20,597 bases of DNA, from the NCBI GenBank assembly GCA_009746045.1, contig RPFO01000958.1, positions 2,501 to 23,097 of the forward strand. The letters are read 5' to 3'. A program made the translations under genes and the position numbers. This document shows positions 1-10,000 of this stretch, one piece after another. The notes beneath the pieces are model-generated. The model did not search any database. It saw only the letters and a list, made by a program, of their open reading frames with translations, and had not been told where the DNA came from. Position 1 is the first letter of the stretch. Every line of letters starts with the position of its first letter. Origin of the DNA: Mesostigma viride. Its lineage: Eukaryota > Streptophyta > Mesostigmatophyceae > Mesostigmatales > Mesostigmataceae.

Positions 1-72
1 GGTATTATGGTATTATGGTACTATGGTATTATGGTATTATGGTGTTATGATATTATGGTATTATGGTATTAT
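1..72. repeat. 8-bp tandem repeat, unit GGTATTAT, nine copies
   Basis: Nine consecutive units of GGTATTAT or one-base variants (GGTACTAT, GGTGTTAT, GATATTAT) are visible. It begins at the first base of the window, so the array may extend upstream. Confidence 0.95.
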
Positions 73-377
73 GGTACCTGGGCGTACGTGAAAAGCATCC
101 GAGTCGCTCAATCGTTCATTGTTATCTGACACCAGGTTTATCGCTCTTCAATACCCTTTTACTCGTACCGCAACTTCCATGGGAGTGGCTGCCAATAAAG
201 CTTTCGCCTCTCAATAAAGCTTGCCCCTTCCACTGGCCAGGCTTCCTTGACAACAGCATCCCCCTTGCCTGCCCTCCCTCCCTGCTTGCTCTCCCTCACC
301 TGCCTGCCCTCTCTCTCTTGTCTGGGTGCTCGCCTCCTGGCACGCCCACACGACCCCGCTCTCCCCCCCCCTACCAG
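1..377 (+). other. 3' part of an upstream intron
   Basis: No gene of its own is seen here. It begins with an 8-bp tandem repeat (1-72), has two copies of CAATAAAGCTT near 193-225, and ends in a long pyrimidine-rich tract (about 240-376) with a CAG acceptor at 375-377. An open frame runs through from 63, but its first 105 or so codons translate to a Pro/Leu-rich stretch with no dynein similarity, so I read it as intron. Confidence 0.8.
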
Positions 378-1071
378 GTGCATGACCGCAGCAAACTGAG
401 CACCAAGCAGCTGCTCAACTGCCAGTACATGGCAGCGCTCAACCCGGTGCACGGCTCCTTCACCATCAACCCGCGCGTGCAGCGCCATTTTGTCGCGCTG
501 GCGCTGCGGGAACCCACGTCTGAGAGCCTGGCCGCCATCTACACCGCCATCGTCAAGCGCGACCCCTCCTTCTTACCCGCAGCAAGCAACAGCGGAGGGA
601 GCAGTGGCAGCGGCACCGACAGCCGGGGCCCTGGGTGGGGCCTCGGGATGGGTGGGAGTGTTCCGGCTGCCAGCATGAACCGAGAACCCTTGGTGGCGCG
701 CCTAGTGGCGGCGGCGCTGGAGCTTCACGAGCGCGTGGGTCTCACATTTCGGAAATCTGCCCGCAACGCACACTACGAGTTCAGCCCGCACCACCTGACC
801 GCGCTGGTGCAGGGCATCTGTGTTGGCGCCAAACGGCCGCCGAGGGCCTTGCTGAGCAGCGGCCAGTCGTCAGGGAGCAGGGGTGGCGGCCGAGGGGCAC
901 CGGTGCGGACAGGTGGCGTGGACCCGGATGATCCTGCGGCAGAGGGTCTGCGACTCGCACGTCTGGTCCTTCATGAGGGCAGCCGCGTGTACTGCGACTG
1001 CATGGCCAGCGCGGAGGACCTCAAGAAGTGCCAGTACTTGGTGACGGAGGTTGGCCGCAAGTACTTTGTGG
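378..1071 (+). CDS. Dynein heavy chain exon 1: second half of AAA3
   Basis: Fragment residues 1-231. The exon opens with VHDRSKLSTKQLLNCQYMAA, then LNPVHGSFTINPRVQRHF: the sensor-I region of AAA3 (the Asn of LNP is at 441-443) followed by the stretch before the AAA3 lid. The block at about 676-830 (LVARLVAAALELHERV, then HYEFSPHHLTALVQG) is the alpha-helical lid, and 943-1070 (RLVLHEGSRVYCDCM and on) is the usual run towards AAA4. Two insertions are not typical of the family: a Gly/Ser-rich one at about 582-674 and a Ser/Gly/Arg-rich one at about 838-930. The acceptor is CTACCAG and the donor GGTGAGT; the exon ends in phase 1. The AAA3 Walker motifs lie upstream of the window. Confidence 0.92.
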
Positions 1072-4000
1072 GTGAGTCGTGCGGCATGTCTCTGACAACG
1101 ACCCGCCGGGGCAAGGCAGGGTGGCAGACTGGCATCACTGTTCGAGGGATGCAAGTGTGTTTGCTGCCCGCGCCTGTCTCTGTATCATCCGTCACAAGGT
1201 CTTTCACTTATGTTACGGCGTACCTACGTTACGGCTTACCTATGTTACGGCGCACTGATCAGTTCGCTTGCTGACAACCTGCAATTGCATGCTTACTGTC
1301 CAGGGGTTGAACTCACCTGGTTGTACAAAAGCCTAAGAAAGGATATCTATGCTTATGTTGGATTCCTTTTCATGCCTTGGTGCGCGGGCGGGTTCGGTGC
1401 GCGGGCGGGTTTCTCATGCACCGCTTTCTGCCCCGGCGGCTGACCCGTAGCTTTTGCTTGGCACCTGCCTGATACGTTGCAGGGAAGGAGATTCTCCCCG
1501 AGGACCTGTTCGCGGAACCCCTCCTGTTCTACCCTCGCGCGTCCGACGATGATGCCAACGACGCGGGGGCCCCAGCCGGGCAGGCGGGGGCCAACGCGAC
1601 CTCGGACGACCAGGGCCAACCTGGGTCAGCCGGCGACTTTGTCACGGGCGTCACGTACAGTGGCATAGCCAGCTACCACGAGCTCCAGTCCATGCTGGAG
1701 GGACAGTTGGCGCTATACAATAGCTCCGTCTCCTCGGTCAAGATGTCCCTGGTACTCTTCCAGGACGCCATGTGCCACCTGGCACGCATCGCGCGCGCGC
1801 TCGCGCTGCCCTTCAAGGGGCACGCGATGCTCGTGGGGGTCGGCGGCAGCGGGCGGCGCAGTCTTGCCCGGCTCGCGTCCTTTGTGGCCGGCGCGACGGT
1901 GGTGGTGCCCACGATCGCACAGGCGGCAGGTGCGACCCGTGGTGGTCGCACTGGGATGGAGGGGGTCGCGAGCATGACCCCCCTACCGATGCCTGGGACC
2001 GGCAACAAGGACCCCGTGGCTGTGGCGGATGGGCTGTCAGAGCTCAAGGATGACCTGAGGGACATCATGCGGCGTGTGGGGGTCAAGGGCGAGCGCGTCG
2101 CGTTCATGCTGGCGGATACGGAGCTCACGAGCGAGAAGCTGCTGGCGCCCATCACGGAGCTGCTGGCCACCGGCGATGTGGCGGAGCTGTGGACGCCAGA
2201 GGACAAGGACGACGTATTCAATGGGCTGCGAGTGCACGTACGTGGCTGCGTCTCCTGGATTATCATGTCTTAGGGCTCTGTGAATTTGGACCTGTTTGTC
2301 TCTTATTATTTGGACCAGTTTGTCTTCTATTAACTTAGAGAGCAGTTTGTCTCCTTTTAGTTTGGACCAATGTGTCTCCCAGCGGACCCACCACAGCCTC
2401 GCTTCCCGGGCTAGCTGTCCCTTGCTGTTGGATGACGGTGGCGTCCTTATGCATGCCTCCGTCTGTTGGAAAAAACCATTTGTTCTGGCAACTTTTGTGC
2501 AGATTTACACGGCCCATGCAGAACGGCTTTGGCGTGTATCTGCACATCATGCACCCAGTTTAAAGCGTACTGATCCCAGGGGTGATCTGATCCCAGGCCG
2601 TGAAACTATTGCGCGTAGTTACAGGGATTCATCCTGCAACCGTTTTGGTCGCATGTCCTCACGTAACACCTACATCTGGGCATGGTCCCCCTGACTTTGC
2701 TTCCGTGCACAGCACCCAGTACATCACATTACACGGCACATGCCCCATTCCCCCACCGCCCTTCAATGGACGGACGCCCTGACCTCCCTCCGGCCCCACA
2801 CCCCTCTCTCCCCCCTCCCTGACGGCAGCTAAAGATGGAGGGCCTACCGGAGACGCGGGAGAACAGCTGGGCGCTCTTCCTGCGCCGCGTCCAGCGCGAC
2901 CTCCACGTGCTCCTCTGCGCATCACCCGGTGGCGCCCTCTTCCAGACGTCCACCCGCCGCTTCCCCTCCCTCCTCTCCTGCACCACCATCGACTTCTTCT
3001 TCCCCTGGCCACCCAGCGCACTTGTCTCCGTTGCACGCCAGTTCCTCGACACGCCGTCCTTCGCCGCCACGGTGGCCGCGGCCGCAGACCACGAGGAGCA
3101 TGAGGGCAGCATCAACGCGCCGTCACCAAGCACAGGCACATCTGCCAGGGAGTTGTCCCTTGGCAAGGGCATGCTGTCAGTGGACCAGACCACGGGGGGG
3201 CTGGGCCCTGTGGGGTCATCCCCCGGCTGGCTGCCCATGCAGGAGGCCTTAATTCTGGCGCTCCCCCGCTTATTCCAGGCGGTGAACGAGGCGAGCATTG
3301 CCTATGCGGAGAGTGACGGCATGCGCTTCTACACAACACCAAAGTCCTTTCTGGAGCTGCTGAGGTTGTTCCAGGCGGTAGCCGCGCGCAGGCACGCCGA
3401 GCTGTCGCGGTCCATGGAGCGGCTGCAGGTGCGATGGCATTATGGGGGGCGGTGCGCGCCATTTTGGGGCCTGTGGGTGGCACGAGTAGCTGAGTGCCGG
3501 TGCTTGCATGGATGGGGGGGGGGGGGGGGGGGGGGGGAAGGGGATGGTTTGGCTGCAACAGTCAAGGAGGGGACAGGCCGATGACTTCAACCTCGTGCGC
3601 TAGCGATAATGTTCACTTCTCTTGCACGCCTAGGTGCGCAAGCTGGGCTCCAGGAGTGAACTGTCTGGCTTAGGTATAGTACAATGCAACAAGCCATCAA
3701 CCCTCTTGGGATGCATGGCAGAATGTCCCTCATGTAATTGCCAAATTGGACGTCTCCTCACCCACAATGTCTCCTCGTGCCCGTGCCTGCCCGCTTCCCT
3801 GCAGGTGGGCCTGGAGAAGATGCGCATGGCCTCCGCGGACGCGTCGGCACTGGCCGAGGAGCTGGCCGAGAAGCAGGCCATCGTCTCACAGAAGGCCACC
3901 GCCGCCAAGGCGTTCGCTGAGAAGGTGCGCAGGTCACTGTACTGGTAGTATACAACCAAATGGGTAGGTATACATCTAAACGGCATGCCTTGGGCTGCAG

Positions 4001-7000
4001 AGGCCGGTAGGTGTCTCCGAGCCATCTTAGCTTCTCCTTTCGCTGCATCACAACCCAGCCTATGCTTACTGGGATAGGCCACCAAACCAAGTTGAGCCAC
4101 AGCTCTCCCGGAGCCACACCACCATGACAGCAGCATCCTGATAGCATCACCCTGACTGCATCACCCTGCACCCTTCACCTGCCAGGTGGGGGATGAGAAG
4201 GTGATCGTGGCGGCGGAAAGCGACAAGGTGGCGGTGGAGGCGGACAACTGCGCGGCCAAGCAGGCCGAGGTCAGCAGCATCCAACAGGAGTGCCAGGAGG
4301 ACCTGGCGAAGGCAGAGCCTGCGGTGGCGGCGGCAGAAGCGGCGCTGAACACCCTGAACAAGAAGGTGAGGGAACGGTGAAGGCTACTTGTCCCTGCTCT
4401 TGCAGCCCTGAGCTCCCCATTCCAAACGTTTTTTTATGTTAAATGAAGCGTTTCAATACCTCATTGACGCAATGTCCCGTGCCCATTAGTTGGCAGTTGT
4501 GGAAAATGCATGCTCTAAGATCAAAGATTTTTCACCGAACTGCTCGCGCTGCGAACCTGGATCCTGCAGGTGTTTGCTAGGACATTGGATGTAGCTCAAT
4601 CGTGCCAGGCTCATGCTGCTTTGTGCTCACATCGGGCATGGCCAGCAAGGTCCTTTATTTTCTCTCGCGGCTGACTGGCTCATCGCAACAAAATGACTTA
4701 TCTTCCTAACTTGTCCTCATGCCAATTCACTCCCTACCCTATCCTCTTCTCCGTACCACTCCCTCATACCACACATTCGCACCCCATCTTCCTACCACCG
4801 TGTTGTGCGCTCACGCAGGACATTGGCGAGCTCAAGGCGCTGAAGAAGCCACCCAGCGCCGTCGATGACGTCACCGCCGCCGTCATGGTTCTGCTGTCGC
4901 CTGACACGGGGGTGGTCAAGGACCGCTCCTGGGTGGCTGCCCAGAAGATGATGGGACTCCCTGACAGGTATGTGCAGCGTTCCCCATGGGATGTGACAGA
5001 TGACAGCACGGTAGTCTATTTCACATTTCTCAACTTTCGGCACAGTGGTGCATGCGAAGTCAGCGTTGCATGGGCTACCTGCTCAACTCCATGATGCGCA
5101 CCGAGTCCTGTAATTTCCCCTAGTGGCTTCAAGTAACCATGGAGAAAGTGATAGGGAAAGAAACAGCACTTGCAAGTCCCGTTGCGCGCTCAACCAGTGA
5201 GGCGCTCACCCACCCCATCCCACTCCCTGCCATGTCTTCAGGCACCAAGCTATTCGAATGTCATGCTACTTTGTTGGAGGAGCCTGATACCCTACGCCAC
5301 ACGATTTGCATCGGCTACCTTGCTTCGAAACCAGCGGGGACATGAGCTTGCTTAGTTTTTGCAGCAAGTTTACGAGTGCATGGGCACTAGAATGCAGAGC
5401 ATGGGTGGCAGGCCATCGCAGGCTGCGAAGGACAATCTGCACTCGTCACAACACGAACAACATCCTTGCGCTTGTGTAGCTCACCATAATGCATGCAAGC
5501 CTTGTTTTGGCGCCCTATATCGCTGGCATCTGTGGCCCTTGTTGCAAACCATCACGCCATCAGGTTCTTGGAGCAGCTGAAGCAGTTCAAGAACGAGATC
5601 TACAGCGAGCGGGTGCCAGCTGTCAACTTCAAGGCCGTGCGGCCATACCTGGACATCCCCAGCTTCAAGTATGTGTCTCCTGTCATGCAAGACTTCACCT
5701 GTCACATTTGCAGTGCTTGTCTTTCCTTACTGCGTATGCCAAGAAAGGTGCTATGCTGTCTCTTCTCACCTTATGCTGGCCGTTGCGCAGGTTGTGCAGA
5801 GTGTTTTCTCGGGCCCTGTGCATGATGCTCACAAGTCACAAGCACTTGCACCCCCCTCGCTCTGGTAGTATCATGCCCAATCGTCATTACCCTTATTGTA
5901 ATAATCCTTGTTATAACTATCCTTATTTACATCTGTGTTGATATCTTTGTTGCTGGTTTTACTGTTATTGTCGTTCCCCCCCCCCCCAGCGTGTCGTCCA
6001 TTATGTCCAAGTCGCGTGCGGCGGCCGGCCTGTGCGGCTGGGTGCGCAACATTGCCACCTACTACGACATCATATGCGACGTGGCACCCAAGCGTGCGCG
6101 GCTGGCCGAGGCGGAACACCAGCTGGCAGATGCCAATGAGAAGCTGCAGGCGGTGCTGCCGCGCGTGGAGCAGCTGCGCGCCAAGCTGGCCGAGCTTGAG
6201 GAGGAGTACCGGCTGGCCATGGAGGACAAGCGTGCGGTGGGTGCGGCTACCTGGTGTAGGGTGCCACCCAAGGGAGCTCGTTTTCATAGTTGCAGAGCGA
6301 CCATAGGGCTCTTGTAGTCTGTGGGCGTTTTTGCTCGGGGCTGCTGTCTTTTCTGTCGGGTGGGACGATTTGTTGCCTGTGTCTTTTGTGCATGGCCGGG
6401 CATGGTGGGGAGATGTGCCGAGTGGACGAGGAGATAGAGGGGTGTGTACACTGCAAGCGAGGCAGCAGGGATCTGGCCCCAATGGGCAGTAGCGTAGTTT
6501 TGATGTGGGATGTTTGTGGAGGTTTTTGGCAGGTATGATTGGGAGAGTGACCGACCGAGTTCTCATAGGGGGGGAGAGCTCTCCAGGGTTTCTTTTCATT
6601 GCAGAGAAACAATCTTTTTGCCTTCAGGAGCGCGATATCACTATTGTCTGTTCCTCCTATACCTTATGATAACCTGCTTCTGTTTCCCACCCGCGGCAGT
6701 CTTCTTGTGCCATTGCGTGTTGCATCAGCTCTGGGCAACCGTCGGGATGATTTCATTTCTTGGCTGGCAATTCTGCCTCGGCGGTATCCTCAGCCACCTG
6801 CCATCCCCTCGGTGGGCCATGTGCCCGGCAAGGACCACGACCATTCCAGGCCGTCGCCCTTGTGCCGGATGCTGGTTATTGTTAGTGTGCATGCTGACCC
6901 GTCCAATGAAGACGCGTGTCTTTGTGGGATCTTGAACACTCTCGTGCCCCACCGGGATGATCCCTACCTGCTTATAGCCGCCCATCCACGTAGCGCCAAG

Positions 7001-10000
7001 CGGTTCTCGCTGACTGGCTTTGTGCATGGATGTGGCTGCCTGCATGGGCCCATCACATCCAGGTGGAGGAGGAGGCGGCCAACTGCCAGCGGAAACTTGA
7101 CCTCGCCACTCGGCTGATGCGCTCGCTCGCGTCGGAGCAGGCACGTCGCGTGTTGCCATCGCAAGCACAGGGGGGAGGAGTCCGATTGGCTTTTACACAG
7201 CCAGCTATCATGCTTGGAAGCCGCAGAAGTGCCACACACCATCTGGGCCAACCACACACCATCTCTGGGACACCGGGTGTGAAGTGTTGTCTCACCACGC
7301 ATGGGCAAAACTTGCTCCCGGGGCCATCTGATGCCCATCACCCTTCGAGCGCATCCCCCTTCCTTCCCCTGTATATACCCGTTCGAGGTGGCCAACGCAT
7401 GGACCACTGCACACCATTTGGTCACACAGCATGCCACCCTTGCGTTGCTGCTTCGAAAAAAGAAAGAAGCCGTACCAGCATGGCTCATCCTCACCCCTGT
7501 TCCATGCCACGTTGTCGTGCTCATGCGCACTCACCACCCCCAGGTGCGCTGGTCCCAGGGTGTGGAACAGCTGCAGCGCTCCCTGCGCTGCCACATCGGC
7601 GACTCCCTGCTGGGCGCGCTCGCCGTCTCCTACCTGGGCTTCTTTCCCATGTCGCTCCGCCACCAGCTTGTGCGCACCAAGTGGGCGCCCGTGATGGCCG
7701 AGCTTGGCATCACCAGCACACTGACAACAGTGGCAGCCACCCCTGCACCCAAGTCAAACACCCCCGCCCCCCTTGCACCAGCGCAGCAGCATCCCGTGGT
7801 CCCTGGGCCAGGGCCAGCGGCAGGTGCAGGCGGAGTATCCAATGGCGCACACCCCGCAGCAGGGCCCAGTGGGCAAGGGGGCCGACCCGAGGCATCGGCG
7901 GGCTATGATGACCCGCTCAGCATCTTCGTCGACGAAGCAACGGTTGCCAGCTGGCGCGAGATGGGCCTGCCAAGCGACATCACATCCCGCCAGAACGCCG
8001 CCATCGTGGTGGCGAGCGAGCAGTGGCCCTTCCTGTTGGACCCGCAGCTGCAGGGGCTGAGCTGGCTCAAACAGATGGAGGTGGCCCGGGCCAGCAGCAA
8101 GGCACGAGAGGAGGGCAGTGGGGGGGGAAGAGGGGTCAGCCCAAGGGGGCATCCGCGAGGGGGCTCCGAACGGTGGGGAGACGTCCCTGGGGGATGGGGC
8201 CCCAGGAGGCATGCGTGCTGCTCCATCCCCAGGTGCAGCCAGGTATGGCAAAGACGAGTCGTCCCAAAGGGTCTCTAGGCTCAGCGGTGGCCCGCAGGAG
8301 CCGCCAGGTGGCACTCCGTCACGCCTCGAATCCGCGGATGCCAGTGAGGCCCCTCCCCCGGTGGTGTGCCTGCGGCACGGCCAAGACAAGCTGATGACGC
8401 TGCTGAGCCGCGCAGTGCAGCGTGGCCAGACGGTGATTTTGGAGGACGTCCCCGAACGCATCAACCCGGCACTCTTCCCGCTGGTGGCGCGCCAGATGAA
8501 GACCCAGGGGTCCCAGGCAGGTCGCCCGGGGTGGTTGCTTGTGTGGATGACCATGCGGTGGTGCCATGGATGGTCGAATCCATTAATTGCTTTTGCGGAC
8601 ATTGCCATACGATTGTATGTAGACGTCATCTAAACTAAGTTTATCTCGAGTGAGTTTGGTCATACAGGAGACTGCCATGGCCATGAGCGGCGTCTCCTGC
8701 GGCCATGTCGGCAGAACATGCATCGGCGTGCCAGTAGTTGATCACCTAGTTCAATGGAGGCATCAAGTGCCTGACAGTCTAGCGGAGGTTGGACCGATGC
8801 GCACGTCCCAACTGGTTGATCACCGCTCTATCCGGTGACCTGCCCACGCTCCCTCACAAAGCCCCTCCGGCCGGTGGGAGTTCTGTGTGGCTGCTTCCCA
8901 TTCCTCCTCAAGGTCCTGCCCTTGCACATGCCAAGATTTTTCTGCCCCAAACCATGTTTCTGGCTCGCCAACTCAATGCCCTGCAACCCTTGTCGACACC
9001 ATGCATGCCCCCCCCCCACCTACCTACCTCGCCGGCTGCCTGGTGCCTACCCCTGCCTGTGCCATGCGCTTGTCCACCCCTGTCTGTGCCATGCACCGGA
9101 TGCGGTTGCCAGCAGCGCTTCATCCAGCTGGGCGGCCAAGACGTGGCGTACCACCCTAGCTTCCGGCTATACTTGCACACTACGGCCAGCGCGCCACACA
9201 TCCCACCCGAGGTGCAGGCAGAGACCACTCTGGTCAACTTCTGTGTGACGGAGGCCGGGCTGGAGGAGCAGCTGCTGAGCCGCGTCGTGCGCGCGGAGCG
9301 GCCGGCACTCGAGGCCATGCAGGTGAGGCAAAAGGGGGCCGATTGAGGCTACAAACGGTCTCGGGCGGCAGGGAGCGTGAGTCGGATCACCACGCAAGCA
9401 GAGCGGGGGCCCAGCGAACCCTCGACCCCCCAGCTCTGCTTCCCACCCTCCCCGAGTCCCCTCACCGTCAAAACTTTAGTCCCCGCAAAATGCGCCAGGT
9501 CTGAGGAGATGCAAACCCCAGGGAGGGGAGGAGAGGAGAGGAAAGGGGAGGGGAGGGGAGGGGAATGGAGGGCAGGAGAGGGCATGGGATAGGACTTCCT
9601 ACTGTCTCCTATATGCTCATCCCATGGTGTCTGCTTCATCCGCTCGCCCCCTTGTGCCTGCTCTCTGCTCGTCCCGGCCATGTGGCCCTGGCAACCGGTG
9701 CGCGCGGTGTTTTTGCACATTTCGTGCAGGTGCGCAATGTGGCGCTCCAAAACGGCTTCCGCCTGCGTCTCAAGGACGTGGAGGACAGCCTGCTGCGCCA
9801 GCTGGCTGCGGCGGGCAGCGACATCCTGGGGGATGAGCTGCTGGTGGAACGGCTGGAGGACATGAAGGCGATGGCGGAGGGTATCCAGGAGAAGGTGCGT
9901 GGGGGGGGAAGGGGGTAGGGAAGGAGGGTGGAAGGGAGGGAGGAGGGGAGAGAGGGAGGGGAAGGGAGAGGTGATACGGTGGGGGGCAGGAGTTTTGTGC

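Larger units (their letters stand above)
1072..1482 (+). other. Intron 1 (411 bp, phase 1)
   Basis: Donor GTGAGT, acceptor TTGCAG. It holds a 16-bp tandem repeat (1209-1252) and a 17-bp tandem duplication (1379-1412), and no gene. Confidence 0.88.

Noticed and set aside
193-225. Two AATAAA polyadenylation-like signals
   Set aside because: They lie in an intron upstream of an intact exon, and green algae mostly use TGTAA.
63-377. Open frame upstream of exon 1, starting with ATG at 63
   Set aside because: The frame is open by chance into exon 1. Its translation is Leu/Pro-rich from a pyrimidine tract, and it ends in a good CAG acceptor where dynein similarity begins.
3112-3558. Minus-strand open frame of 148 codons opposite exon 3 and intron 3
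   Set aside because: A shadow of GC-rich coding sequence. The translation is Pro/Ala/Arg low complexity and crosses the poly-G run.
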